A DNA stretch of 64,000 nucleotides from Amycolatopsis mediterranei (GTDB lineage Bacteria; Actinomycetota; Actinomycetes; Mycobacteriales; Pseudonocardiaceae). Where the stretch lies: NCBI RefSeq assembly GCF_026017845.1, contig NZ_CP100416.1:8155857-8219856 (forward strand), written 5' to 3'. The position numbers were made by a program, and so were the translations under genes. Under the pieces are notes generated by a model. The model had not been told where the DNA came from. It searched no databases and worked only from the letters and a program-made list of their open reading frames with translations. Below are positions 16,880-25,515 of the stretch, one piece after another (position 1 is the first letter of the stretch; every line of letters starts with the position of its first letter).

Positions 16880-18081
16880 TTCGCCGCTGTCCGCCACTCG
16901 TCCCAGGACAGCTGCCAGACGCTCCAGCCGTCGGTCGGCTCGAGCTTCGGGCCGCCGCTGTTCTGCACCGTGACGACGTCACCCTTCTTGGACGTGTCCA
17001 TCAGCCACTTCGCGTTCTCGGTGGACAGGTTCAGGCAGCCGTGGCTGACGTTGCTGTGGCCCTGCTGCCGCACCGACCACGGCGCGGAGTGGTAGAAGAT
17101 GCCGCTGTAGGACAGGCGGACCGCGTACTGGACGAAGGTGCTGTAGCCGCCCGGCGCGTCTTCGGGCACGCCGTAGGTGGCGGAGTTCATCGTGTAGCCG
17201 GTGTGCTCGCTCATGACGGTGTAGGTGCCGGCCGGCGTGTTGTGGCCGGGCTTGCCCATGGAGGTCGGCATGGTCTTGACCTCCTTGTCGTTGACCGTGA
17301 CCGTCATCTGGTGGGTCCCGCCGTCGGCGACGGCGACGAGCTTGTCGCCGACGGTGACACTGGCGGCCTTGTCCTCCCGGCCGTAGCTGCCGCTGCCGAG
17401 CGGCTTGCCGTAGACGGCGGCGTCGACCTTGATCTTGGTACCGCTCTTCCAGTAGTCCTTCGGCCGCCAGGTGACCTGCTTGTCGCCAGACCAGCGGAAG
17501 GCGCCCTCGGTGGCCGGCTCCGCGGAGACCTTCAGCGCCTTCTCGGCCGCGGCCTTGTCGGTAACGTTGCCGGTGAAGGTGAAGATCAGCGGCATCCCGA
17601 CCCCGACGGTCTCCCCCTCGTCGAGGTTCACCGAGACGCCGAGCTGCCGGGCGGGCTTGACGGTGCTGAAGGTCGACTCCGACGTGACCGCCTTGCCGTC
17701 GGAGCCGGTGGCGGTCGCGGTCAGCCGGTAGGTCTTGCCGTAGCCGAGCGGCTCGGCGGAGTCCCACCCGGAGCCGTCGGCCCGCGCCTTGCCGGCGACG
17801 ACCTTGCCATCGGCCCCGGTCAGCTTGACGTCCCCGGCCTTCCCGTCCGCGACGGTGACGCTCACCGGCTCCCCGGGCGCAACGTCCTTCGCATCCTTGG
17901 CGGGCGTGACGGTGAGCACGGCGGGCTTCGGGGCGGGTTTGGGAGCACTGCTGGTGCTCCTGCTACTGCTCGCGGAAGCGGTCTCCCGCGGAGGTTCACC
18001 CGAAGGGCTACTGCTGCACCCTGCCACAGTGAGGCCGATCACCCCGGCGGCCACCAGCAACCGCACCGTCACACCCCGCAT
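16876..18081 (-). CDS. L,D-transpeptidase lipoprotein (YkuD, Ldt type with Ig-like domains)
   Basis: 401 residues. A lipoprotein signal (LLVAAGVIGLTVAGC) anchors it to the outer face of the membrane; a Ser-rich linker, two Ig-like domains (about 60-250) and a C-terminal YkuD domain follow. The active site is SHGCLNLS with His in GIFYHSAPWS. It forms 3-3 cross-links in peptidoglycan and confers resistance to most penicillins in mycobacteria. The start ATG 18081 gives a clean lipobox; the frame is open to 18216. Divergent from tRNA-Lys. Convergent with the MFS gene, overlapping by four bases. Confidence 0.92.
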   Translation of the reverse strand: MRGVTVRLLVAAGVIGLTVAGCSSSPSGEPPRETASASSSRSTSSAPKPAPKPAVLTVTPAKDAKDVAPGEPVSVTVADGKAGDVKLTGADGKVVAGKARADGSGWDSAEPLGYGKTYRLTATATGSDGKAVTSESTFSTVKPARQLGVSVNLDEGETVGVGMPLIFTFTGNVTDKAAAEKALKVSAEPATEGAFRWSGDKQVTWRPKDYWKSGTKIKVDAAVYGKPLGSGSYGREDKAASVTVGDKLVAVADGGTHQMTVTVNDKEVKTMPTSMGKPGHNTPAGTYTVMSEHTGYTMNSATYGVPEDAPGGYSTFVQYAVRLSYSGIFYHSAPWSVRQQGHSNVSHGCLNLSTENAKWLMDTSKKGDVVTVQNSGGPKLEPTDGWSVWQLSWDEWRTAAN

Positions 18082-18246
18082 GCCCACCCGCCCGTTTGGC
18101 CGTCGATGTCCGGCTCCAGTGTGCCCGACCAGCCTCGACACCGGGGCGGCGATGCCGGACCCGGGTTGGGGGACCCCCCTGAAACAGGCCTCGCAGCGGG
18201 TGCTAATCTTTTCCACGTCGCCGAGGGAAGCCTCCGGCAGACACCG

Positions 18247-18319
18247 GCGCCATTAGCTCAATTGGCAGAGCAGCTGGCTCTTAACCAGCGGGTTCGGGGT
18301 TCGAGTCCCTGATGGCGCA
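18247..18319 (+). tRNA. tRNA-Lys (anticodon CTT)
   Basis: Cloverleaf with acceptor GCGCCAT/ATGGCGC, anticodon loop CTCTTAA (CTT at 18280-18282) and T loop TTCGAGT; CCA not encoded. It is the integration target of the neighbouring element: the integrase gene runs antisense into it. A strong terminator follows at 18328. Confidence 0.95.
18247..18319. other. Candidate attachment site (attL) in tRNA-Lys
   Basis: The integrase 3' end enters the tRNA 3' half, as in elements that integrate at tRNA genes and rebuild them. The core should be a 3'-tRNA segment; I could not find the second copy by eye elsewhere in the window. Confidence 0.5.
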
Positions 18320-19890
18320 CACTCACTCCCCAGGTTGAAGATCTCTTCAACCTGGGGTTTTGTGTTATCCGGAATCACTTCGTCCACTTCCTCACTGTCC
18401 ATTGTGGTCTCCTGCGAGCCCGAGGGGAGCCCGAGAGCGCACGCCGGGTGCAGAGCCTTCCGCGGGATCGCCCCGGCCAGCTTCCGCGCCGCGTCCGCAG
18501 CCACTTCTTCGGCGACGTTCGTGTACAGGTCCATCGTCACCTTGATCGACGAGTGCCGGAGCATGTGCTGGATCACCTTCATGTCCACACCAGCCCCGAG
18601 GGCCAGAGTGGCGGCCCCGTGGCGGAGCCCGTGCAGGGTGATCGGGGGCAAGCCGGCCAGCTTGATCAGCCGGGCGAACTCGTCAGCCACGTCCGCGGGA
18701 TGCAGCGGATTGCCGTCGGGCTCGGTGAAGAGCAAGTCGTTCTCGACCCAGTCGTCGCCGAGGCGGGCCTTGGTCTCGTCCTGGCGGGCCAGGTGGGCGC
18801 GGAGGACGAGCACGGTGTTCGGGTCGAGGGCGACGATGCCCTCCGAGGAGGGGGTCTTGGGCTTGCTCTGACCGGTCTCCCAGCCGTACTGCACGATCTG
18901 GTTCGCCACCTCCAGCGATGCCGCGTCGAGGTAGGTGTCTGAGCGCCGCTGGCCACAGCCCTCGCCCCGCCGCAGGCCGGTGTGGGCGATCAGGTGGAAC
19001 AGCGCGTACAACCGGTGGTTCACTACGAAGTCCAGGAACGCCCCTGTGAGGTCCCCGGTCCACACCATCACCGGGTAAGGCACCTCGCCGGTCCGGCGCC
19101 ACTTTGCGATGCGTTCCGGGGTCCACAGCTTCGGCTTCGGCCGCACCGCCGACGGCAACTCGACCAGCTTCGCGACGTTGTGGGTCAGCAGGCCCTGGTC
19201 CACCGCTGGTCGCAGGATCGCCCGCAGTGTCTCCTTGATGCGGTGCAGCGACGTCGGCCCGACCGGCCGCTGCCACTTCACCGCCTCGATCTTCCGCGGG
19301 TCGCCGCTGGCCCGGTATTCGGCGATCTGCTCGTTGCGCTCCACGATCGCCTCGAACATCGCATCCAGGTGCCCCACGCGTAGCCGGTCGCGCCGGACCT
19401 TGGCCAGGTGCGGGCGCAGGTAGAGCCGGACGTGCGACTCGTAAGAGCGGTACATATTCCGGCTGACGTTCCGCTTCTTCCGCGCCAGGAACTCGTCGAA
19501 CACCACGCCCATCAACGGCTGCTCCAGCACCGCCGACCCCGCCCGGACGAGACGACGCACCGTCTCGGTCTCGGGCAGCGGCTCCTTCTGCGAGATCAGT
19601 CCCGCCAGCAAGTCTCCGATCTTCCGCGATGTCTCGGTGTCGCCCTCTTCGGCGATCCCGAGCAGGTCTCGCACCCGCTGCAAGCCCTTCTCGGCCTCGG
19701 TCGCGCTCTCGTAGCCGCCGCGACGCCGCGGCCGGCGGTTGCCCTGCACGTCCTTCGGCAGCTCGATCCGGAAGTACCACTGCCCGTGCCGCTTGTTCGC
19801 CAGCTTCGGACACGCATCACCGAGCGACTTCTTGTTCTCGTCCCGGCACGAACACCGCCGGTACACCGAGCCATCGGTCACCGAAGTCAT
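18253..19890 (-). CDS. Tyrosine recombinase (integrase) of a tRNA-Lys island
   Basis: A 545-residue phage/ICE-type integrase. Catalytic residues are Arg in AHTGLRRGEG, the HxLR box in TLHGLRHGAATLAL, His in MLRHSSIKVTM and the nucleophile Tyr in DLYTNVAEE. The N terminus has a Cys-rich arm-binding segment (YRRCSCRDENKKSLGDACPKL). The last 22 codons are the antisense of tRNA-Lys, and the stop TAA (18253-18255) is supplied by the tRNA. The segment after the Tyr is unusually long (about 95 residues) and also spans the tRNA terminator, so this tail is probably not needed for activity. ATG 19890 has GAGGGGAG upstream. Confidence 0.92.
   Translation of the reverse strand: MTSVTDGSVYRRCSCRDENKKSLGDACPKLANKRHGQWYFRIELPKDVQGNRRPRRRGGYESATEAEKGLQRVRDLLGIAEEGDTETSRKIGDLLAGLISQKEPLPETETVRRLVRAGSAVLEQPLMGVVFDEFLARKKRNVSRNMYRSYESHVRLYLRPHLAKVRRDRLRVGHLDAMFEAIVERNEQIAEYRASGDPRKIEAVKWQRPVGPTSLHRIKETLRAILRPAVDQGLLTHNVAKLVELPSAVRPKPKLWTPERIAKWRRTGEVPYPVMVWTGDLTGAFLDFVVNHRLYALFHLIAHTGLRRGEGCGQRRSDTYLDAASLEVANQIVQYGWETGQSKPKTPSSEGIVALDPNTVLVLRAHLARQDETKARLGDDWVENDLLFTEPDGNPLHPADVADEFARLIKLAGLPPITLHGLRHGAATLALGAGVDMKVIQHMLRHSSIKVTMDLYTNVAEEVAADAARKLAGAIPRKALHPACALGLPSGSQETTMDSEEVDEVIPDNTKPQVEEIFNLGSECAPSGTRTPNPLVKSQLLCQLS
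18328..18361 (+). terminator. Strong intrinsic terminator of tRNA-Lys
   Basis: 14-bp perfect stem (CCCCAGGTTGAAGA / TCTTCAACCTGGGG) followed by TTTT. It lies inside the C-terminal codons of the antisense integrase gene. Confidence 0.9.
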
Positions 19891-19992
19891 CTCCCCTCAC
19901 TCGTCAAGCACCCACCAAGGGCTTTCTCGCAGCCCGATACTCGCGCTGCGACCACCACTCGGGGAAGCCCGAGCCCGGGAAAGATCACCGGA

Positions 19993-20211
19993 TCAGGTGG
20001 TCAAACCCAGCAACCGCAACACCCCCGACGTCGGCACGCGATACGCCGCGCCGACCCGGAACACCGGGCAAGGGAAAGAGCCACCGCGAGCCAACGCATA
20101 CGCCGTCGTGCGCCGGATACCCAACGCCCGCGCGGCCGTCATCAGGTCCACGACCGCCGGCAACGCGGCCACCTCCGCGAGCGTCATCGCTTGCCCCAGC
20201 TCAGCTGTCAT
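19993..20211 (-). CDS. Excisionase-like helix-turn-helix protein
   Basis: A 72-residue MerR/excisionase-type DNA-binding protein: VVDLMTAARALGIRRTTAYA is the HTH and FRVGAAYRVPTSGVLRLLGL the wing and tail. In integrated elements such proteins direct excision with the integrase, whose gene starts 103 bases downstream on the same strand. Its ATG overlaps the stop of the methyltransferase gene (ATGA at 20208-20211), so it is translationally coupled to it. Assigned by fold pattern and position. Confidence 0.78.
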   Translation of the reverse strand: MTAELGQAMTLAEVAALPAVVDLMTAARALGIRRTTAYALARGGSFPCPVFRVGAAYRVPTSGVLRLLGLTT

Positions 20212-21014
20212 GTGTCCAACCCCAGCCGCTGCAACGCGAGCGCGTGACAGTCCGGATTGAGGTCGATCCCGATGAACCGGCAGCGGTGCTCTCGCGCGGC
20301 GATCCCGGTGGTCCCGCTGCCGGAGAACGGATCGAGAACGGTCCCGCCTGGCCGGCACCCGAGCCGGACACAACGGCGGGCCACCTCGAGAGTTCCCTTC
20401 GCCGGATGCCCGACCCGGCCGCGGTCCGACGAGATGCTCCACACGGCGGTCTCGCTGGTCTCGCACGGGTCTCGGCGGTCTCGGGTCAGGACGAAGATGT
20501 TCTCGTACCGGCGCGCGAACCGGTCTCGGACGCTCTCGGGCCGTGCGTTCGGCTTGTGCCAGATGATCTCGCGCTCCAAAATCCAGCCGCGCTCCTGGAG
20601 GGCATGCGTGACCCGCCACGGCACCCCGACGAGATCCTTCGCCCGATGCGAAGCCTGCGGCGGTCGATGCGTTCCGTACGGGGTCCGCGACCGCTCCGCC
20701 GCGGTCCGCGCCGTCGATCCCGCTGCGACATAGTGACCCCACGAACCGCCGTAGCTGTCCCCGAGATTCAGCCACACCGTCCCTTGTGGAGCCAGCACGT
20801 GAACAAGTTCATCGAAGACCGCGGCGAGCCGAGCGACGTACTCGTCCACAGTGCGTTCCCCGCCCAGCTGCTCGGCAACCCGGTAGTCGCGCAATCCCCA
20901 ATACGGTGGTGACGTCACGACGCAGTCGACCGAGGACTCAGGCAACTCCGCGACGATACCCGCGGCGTTCCCGATATGGAACACGACTTGGCCATCGTCG
21001 TAGTAGGTCTTCAC
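20208..21014 (-). CDS. DNA methyltransferase, N6-adenine/N4-cytosine type (beta class order)
   Basis: A 268-residue AdoMet-dependent DNA methylase. Catalytic motif IV TSPPYWGLRDY is near residue 30; the AdoMet motif DPFSGSGTTGIAA comes near the C terminus, so motif order is IV before I (beta class). The middle holds the target-recognition part (about 90-170). GTG 21014 overlaps the stop of the second methyltransferase-like gene (GTGA at 21011-21014). No restriction endonuclease gene is adjacent, so it is probably an orphan methylase that protects the element or evades host restriction. Confidence 0.88.
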   Translation of the reverse strand: MKTYYDDGQVVFHIGNAAGIVAELPESSVDCVVTSPPYWGLRDYRVAEQLGGERTVDEYVARLAAVFDELVHVLAPQGTVWLNLGDSYGGSWGHYVAAGSTARTAAERSRTPYGTHRPPQASHRAKDLVGVPWRVTHALQERGWILEREIIWHKPNARPESVRDRFARRYENIFVLTRDRRDPCETSETAVWSISSDRGRVGHPAKGTLEVARRCVRLGCRPGGTVLDPFSGSGTTGIAAREHRCRFIGIDLNPDCHALALQRLGLDT

Positions 21015-21547
21015 GCCGCCGACCTCTGCGGTCGGAGCTCGACGTAGTGACGACCAACGCGGCGAGCAGCAGCGCCGACATCTGCCGACCAGCCGAACGG
21101 GTCCGCCACAACGCCTTCGTGGGGACATCCGGCGGCAATGCACTTCTCGAGGACATCCTGTGCCGGCCAGACATCGCCAGGGTTCTTTCTGGTCGTGGTT
21201 CCGATGGCGTCGAGATCGAAGTAGTAGCGAGTAGTCCTGGCGAACAGGAACACCGTCTCGTAGCTGGCAGTCTCCGGCACCTGCTCGACGATCAACGCGT
21301 TGCGCAGGAGCCAGCCGTCCTCCTGCAGCGCAAAAGCAACACGCCAGCACAAGTCGGATGCCTTGTGTGCGTCAACGATGAGCCAGGCCACTCCGGTCGG
21401 ACACAAAATTCGGCGTAGCGCTGCGGAAGCACGCCCGACCGTCTCGATGGAACACGGGAAGTCCCGAGTCACAACACAATCGACTGAATTCTCCGGCAGA
21501 TCGATGAGAACGCGGGAAGAGGTTGAAGCACAGCTGATTGCAGGCAA
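21011..21547 (-). CDS. Degenerate methyltransferase-like protein
   Basis: A 178-residue homologue of the DNA methylase fold whose key motifs are broken. The SPPY position reads VDCVVTRDFPC and the AdoMet loop reads ADPFGWSADVG instead of DPFxGSGTT. Other conserved parts survive: VAWLIVDAHK, WRVAFALQEDGWLLRNALIVEQ, TVFLFARTTRYYFDLDAI and KNPGDVW. The TTG at 21547 is the longest start; the true start may be downstream. It is translationally coupled to the intact methylase (GTGA overlap). Likely catalytically dead; it could be a specificity or regulatory partner, or a pseudogene still in frame. Confidence 0.7.
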   Translation of the reverse strand: MPAISCASTSSRVLIDLPENSVDCVVTRDFPCSIETVGRASAALRRILCPTGVAWLIVDAHKASDLCWRVAFALQEDGWLLRNALIVEQVPETASYETVFLFARTTRYYFDLDAIGTTTRKNPGDVWPAQDVLEKCIAAGCPHEGVVADPFGWSADVGAAARRVGRHYVELRPQRSAA

Positions 21548-21674
21548 TGCGACCTCCGGAACCGTCGACCACAGGAGACACGGCGATCACTCTTCGGTTT
21601 GATACCTCGGCAACGCGCGCAACGAGACCTGATCGGAGTGGTCTCGCTGCCGGCTCCCAGTACGCTGGACAGCC

Positions 21675-21965
21675 ATGGAAGCTGAAAGGTTCCCCTCGCC
21701 GCCCTTCCCTGCTCCAGACTCACCAGTTCTGGGCATGATCATCGAAGGCGCCGTGGCGGCGTATGAGTCGGGCGAAGCAAACGTCCGGGTAGCCGTGACG
21801 CATGCGGCCGTCCACGCTTGGTACGAAGGCCATATCCAGGGCGAGGATGTTTGCCCGGGATGCAACTTTCGAGGTGACTTGCCCAAGCAGCAGTGGAAAG
21901 GTGCGGACAACCGCGACGACTTCGCCGACCGGCACTGGAACCGGAACCCGCCCGACCCTCATTGA
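21675..21965 (+). CDS. Small hypothetical protein with CxxC (96 aa)
   Basis: A 96-residue protein with ATG start and coherent composition. The central part is AAVHAWYEGHIQGEDVCPGC with the CPGC pair able to bind metal, and the tail is Asp/Asn-rich. No family recognised. It stands alone on the plus strand between the methyltransferase and the Tad operon, both on the minus strand. Its promoter region (21548-21674) is shared divergently with the methyltransferase unit. Confidence 0.65.
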   Translation: MEAERFPSPPFPAPDSPVLGMIIEGAVAAYESGEANVRVAVTHAAVHAWYEGHIQGEDVCPGCNFRGDLPKQQWKGADNRDDFADRHWNRNPPDPH

Positions 21966-21983
21966 GCGGGGCGCATTGGGCGT

Positions 21984-24677
21984 TCACCGGTCGTGCAGCA
22001 ACCCGCTCACGAGACGGGTGGTCTCGTCGTCGAGTTCGATGTCGAGAGCCGCGGCGAGATCGGCGAGCTTGTCCGCGCTCTCACGGACCGCGGCGACGTT
22101 CCCCGCTCGGTACTCGATGCGGAGCAAGTCTCGGTAGAGGACCTCGCTGATGGGCTCGGCCAGCAGACCGCGGAGAACCGCACGACGAGCGGCCGGCAGG
22201 TCTCCGGCTTTCTGGTGGGCGTCCGCGAGGGTGTGGGCGACGTCGACGACGGCATCGATCATCTCGCGCTGGATCCACGAATTCCAGGCATACCGGCCCG
22301 GCGGGACGTTGCCGAAGGGCATACCTGCGACGAGGTCGAGGGCGGCCTGCAGGTCGTCGAGCGGACCGCCCGGAAGGTTGCGGAGGCCGTTGTTGGCCAG
22401 GGTTTGAAACTGGTGCCAGTCGCAGCCGAACGAGTTGGACATCCGGTAGCCGCCGTAGCGCGCGTCGACGTTGGGCAGGTACAGCTCGCCGTCGGCGTCG
22501 GTTCCCAGCCAGGTCCGCAAGCGCGAGATGTAGCCCTGTCTGGTCGCCGCCGACCAGGGGTGGATATTGGTGCCGAGGCGGTGCGAGATCTCGTCGGCGG
22601 TGACCCCGGGGTGGAGGGTGAGGTAAGCGGCCAGTTCGGTGAGCCGGTTGAGTTTCTTGGCCTCGACCTGCGCCGGATCGACGCCCTGGACGCTGACCGG
22701 GCCGAGTAGCCGGATCGCCGGGACGCCGCTGCGGTTCCGCACTGGCGGTTCTGGGTTGCCAGGCGTCGGAGCCGGCTCAGGGTCGCCAACTTGCTCCCTT
22801 ACATCACCCAAGGCTGTCACGAGCTGGTGAACCTGGCCTGGCGTCAGCCGCTGCAGTGCGATGTCGTCCTGTAGTGGCTCGACGAACGTCCGCTCTGCGG
22901 TGACGTCGAGGAGCCAGGATCCGGGCAGGTCGACGTCGTCAGCGAGCGCGGTGACAACAGCCGCGATTCCCGCGTGCTCGAGTTCGTTGAGACGTCGGAG
23001 CTGGTCAGAGTCCAGGGACTGCGCGGCCAGGAGCAAGTGTGTGCGCCCGTCGCTGAAGTCTTCCTCGAGCGCGTCCGCCCAGGTCTGCGCAAACCGGGCT
23101 CGGGCGGGATTGAGCGTCGCTGTGCTCTGTCCGACGCCGATGAGCGTGATGGTCGTCTGCTCAGCCCATGGGGCGGCTACGAGGTCCCAGGCCATCGCGA
23201 GAAGGACCGCCTCGATATCGTCCGCCGCGCCGCGCAGGGCGATCACACCGATTTGGGCGAGGTTGATCAGCACGAGTTCGCCGGTGGCGCTGTGGCCGAG
23301 CGACACCAGCGTGGGATACGGCGTTGCCATGCCCTGGTCGTCGAGGACGGCGTCCGGGTCGAGGCGCCATTCCGCGGCTGAACTCAAGCGGAAAGGCGCG
23401 ACATCCGCGGTGGGCTCGGCCAGGCGAAGCCGAACGGCCTTGGCGCCGAGCCTGATCGAGATCAGCGGGGGAAAGCCGACGCCCCGGTCGTGGGCGTTGT
23501 GCGCCAAGGTGCGCAGGGCACGGTCGAGGCTCTCGACCGAGACTGGTTCCGCTGTCTCCCGCAGCGTGCTCTCGAATTCTCGTTCGCGTGGGAACGGCCG
23601 AGCCGGGCGACCGGTCCGTCGCCGCCGGGCGGCCAGCAAGGCAAGCAGGCCGGCGGCGAGTACTGCTCCGATTCCGGCGGCAACGGCGCCGACCGGCAGG
23701 CTGGTATCAACCGGGCCGGCGACCTGCTGCTGTTGCGGCCGGGGCGTCGTAGGGCTGATGGGCCGCGGCGCCACAGGCGGCGGCTGCTCAGGCGGCGCTG
23801 GCGGTGAGGGTGCGCAGCTGGCTGGTGCCGCAGCCGAGGCTCCGCCGCCTCCGCTGGGCGGGGGTACCTTCACCGGTACCAGGAGGACATCTCCTGGCTG
23901 GAGTCGATCGGGGTCGGTCAGCGGACGTCCGGAAGGTTGCGCGCGGCCGCGGCTGCGGTCGAAGATCTCCCGGTAGCGCCGTGGATCGCCGAGGCGATCT
24001 CGGGCGATCTGCGAGAGGGTCTGGCCGGGGCGGACCACCACCTCTTCGCAGTCCGTGGATTCATCCTGCGGGAGGGCGAGAATCCAGCCGGGTTTGAGCA
24101 GGTTCGCGTCCCGTAGTGCGCCACCGCTCGGTTGGCGAACACCGTGGTTCAGGTCGAACAGCTCCTGATACCGGTTCTTGTTGCCGAGTTCGGTCTCGGC
24201 GATCCGCGTGAGGCTCTCGCCCGGAGCAACCACGTGAACGGGGCGTCCTGAAGCGTCGGTCGACGGTGGATTCCCCGCACTCAACACGGACGCAACGAGG
24301 GTGGCCGGTGCGGGTTCGGCGGCCTCCGCGGCTGCGGTGCCGCTGAGGAGAAGAAGCAGGACTCCGGCGGCGATTCGCTGCGCCCAGCCGAATCCAGGCA
24401 GCCGCGGCACCGTCGCTCCGCTCAGCCAAGCTACGACCTCGACGGTGATTGCCACAAGCAGTTGCAGCCAGGCGACGAGCCCGGCGCCGACGAGCAAGAC
24501 CAGGAAAACTCCGCCGTCGTCGGGGCTGGTCAGCATCTCGACGAATTCCCCCGGGTTGGGGACGTGGCCGGGCAGGTAGGCGGACCGGAACTGCCACAGC
24601 GCAGCGGGTGGTCCGACGACGACCGCGACGAGCGTGAATGCCGCAGTGACGCTTCGCAGGAAGGCCGTAGATCGCAT
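21984..24677 (-). CDS. Membrane protein with two LysM domains and C-terminal BTAD regulator domain
   Basis: 897 residues. Three transmembrane helices (about 5-30, 58-85, 100-118) are followed by two LysM modules (about 147-203, HVVAPGESLTRIAETELG; and 212-268, VVVRPGQTLSQIARDRLG). A Pro-rich linker, a further membrane helix (about 325-350) and a large cytosolic part end in an OmpR/SARP-like winged helix plus bacterial transcriptional activation domain (last 220 residues: RLLGPVSVQGVD, HQFQTLANNGLRNLPGG, RDLLRIEYRAGN). ATG 24677 is preceded by AAGGAG inside the longer GTG frame. Last gene of the pilus operon; likely couples cell-wall contact to transcription. The family occurs with Tad loci in actinomycetes. 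Confidence 0.8.
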   Translation of the reverse strand: MRSTAFLRSVTAAFTLVAVVVGPPAALWQFRSAYLPGHVPNPGEFVEMLTSPDDGGVFLVLLVGAGLVAWLQLLVAITVEVVAWLSGATVPRLPGFGWAQRIAAGVLLLLLSGTAAAEAAEPAPATLVASVLSAGNPPSTDASGRPVHVVAPGESLTRIAETELGNKNRYQELFDLNHGVRQPSGGALRDANLLKPGWILALPQDESTDCEEVVVRPGQTLSQIARDRLGDPRRYREIFDRSRGRAQPSGRPLTDPDRLQPGDVLLVPVKVPPPSGGGGASAAAPASCAPSPPAPPEQPPPVAPRPISPTTPRPQQQQVAGPVDTSLPVGAVAAGIGAVLAAGLLALLAARRRRTGRPARPFPREREFESTLRETAEPVSVESLDRALRTLAHNAHDRGVGFPPLISIRLGAKAVRLRLAEPTADVAPFRLSSAAEWRLDPDAVLDDQGMATPYPTLVSLGHSATGELVLINLAQIGVIALRGAADDIEAVLLAMAWDLVAAPWAEQTTITLIGVGQSTATLNPARARFAQTWADALEEDFSDGRTHLLLAAQSLDSDQLRRLNELEHAGIAAVVTALADDVDLPGSWLLDVTAERTFVEPLQDDIALQRLTPGQVHQLVTALGDVREQVGDPEPAPTPGNPEPPVRNRSGVPAIRLLGPVSVQGVDPAQVEAKKLNRLTELAAYLTLHPGVTADEISHRLGTNIHPWSAATRQGYISRLRTWLGTDADGELYLPNVDARYGGYRMSNSFGCDWHQFQTLANNGLRNLPGGPLDDLQAALDLVAGMPFGNVPPGRYAWNSWIQREMIDAVVDVAHTLADAHQKAGDLPAARRAVLRGLLAEPISEVLYRDLLRIEYRAGNVAAVRESADKLADLAAALDIELDDETTRLVSGLLHDR

Positions 24678-24691
24678 CGCAGACTCCTTCA

Positions 24692-25096
24692 CTAGCCGGC
24701 GGAGACCAGGACCGCGACACCGTGGCCGTGAACCGTGAACTCCCCGATGCCGATGACGCCGAGGAAGACGGTCTGCCGCACGATGGTGGTGTCGACGACG
24801 ATGCGGCCGTTGTCCACCTGCACTGTCCCCGTCGCGCCGGCCGACACGACGTAACGGCGAGCCTCGGCAGCGGCAAGGTCGGGCACGACGTCAGCGTCCG
24901 TCCCTGCGGCGAGCGCGGGGACGCGGAGCGCTTGGTCCCCAGCGCGTGCGGCCTCCTCGGCGATGGAGGTCGCCTCGGAGTAGGCCAAGCCCTTGCGGCT
25001 CCCGTCCACGGCGAACCCCACCCCGATGAGCACGGCAAGGCTCAAGCCCACGACGAGCACGGAGGCCGAGCCGCGTTCCCCGCGCACCGACCTCAT
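24692..25096 (-). CDS. TadE/TadG-like pilus assembly protein (third)
   Basis: 134 residues: a basic N terminus with RGERGSASVLVVGLSLAVL, the pseudopilin-like hydrophobic helix after a Gly-Ser-Ala stretch, and an extracytoplasmic domain of about 95 residues with DGSRKGLAYSEATSIAEEAAR. Proteins of this kind are minor pilins of Tad systems, processed at the start of the helix. ATG 25096 overlaps the stop of the preceding gene (ATGA). Confidence 0.75.
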   Translation of the reverse strand: MRSVRGERGSASVLVVGLSLAVLIGVGFAVDGSRKGLAYSEATSIAEEAARAGDQALRVPALAAGTDADVVPDLAAAEARRYVVSAGATGTVQVDNGRIVVDTTIVRQTVFLGVIGIGEFTVHGHGVAVLVSAG

Positions 25097-25515
25097 GACC
25101 GGGCTCCGAACCGGTCGATCGGCGATCGGAACGCCGACCGAAGCGTCTTCGACCCGCCGATCCCCGGGACGAGGTCGGCAAGGGGCACGACGCAGGTCAC
25201 GGTCGCGATGACGTATCCGGTCTCGCCGAGCGACTTGGCGAAGTCGCGGGCGTCCACGTTGACGTCCAGGCTGCTGCACGCCAGCTGCTGCTCGGCGAGC
25301 ACCGCGCGGGCGCGACGGTCGGCGGTGATCGCGGCGGTGTGGCCGTCTCGGGCGATCGACGCTGCGCGGGCCGCGGAGCGGGCGGCGTCGTCGATGGCCG
25401 CGTCGGCCACGAGCAGACGCAGGCCGACTAGGCCGAGCCCGAAGATCAGAAACAGCGCGACCACACCGACTACCGCCTCGATCGTGATGTCGCCCCGCTC
25501 CGATCCCGGTTTCAT
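25093..25515 (-). CDS. TadE-like pseudopilin (second)
   Basis: 140 residues. Short charged leader then ERGDITIEAVVGVVALFLIF, a TadE-type segment with Glu at position 5 of the helix, followed by AARSAARAASIARDG, typical of TadE family proteins. Minor pilin of the Tad apparatus, membrane anchored and exposed outside. ATG 25515 overlaps the upstream stop (ATGA). Confidence 0.8.
   Translation of the reverse strand: MKPGSERGDITIEAVVGVVALFLIFGLGLVGLRLLVADAAIDDAARSAARAASIARDGHTAAITADRRARAVLAEQQLACSSLDVNVDARDFAKSLGETGYVIATVTCVVPLADLVPGIGGSKTLRSAFRSPIDRFGARS

Noticed and set aside
15598..18312. 904-codon plus-strand frame through the transporter and opposite the transpeptidase
   Set aside because: Out of frame with the MFS gene and antisense to the lipoprotein transpeptidase; composition is a GC artefact.
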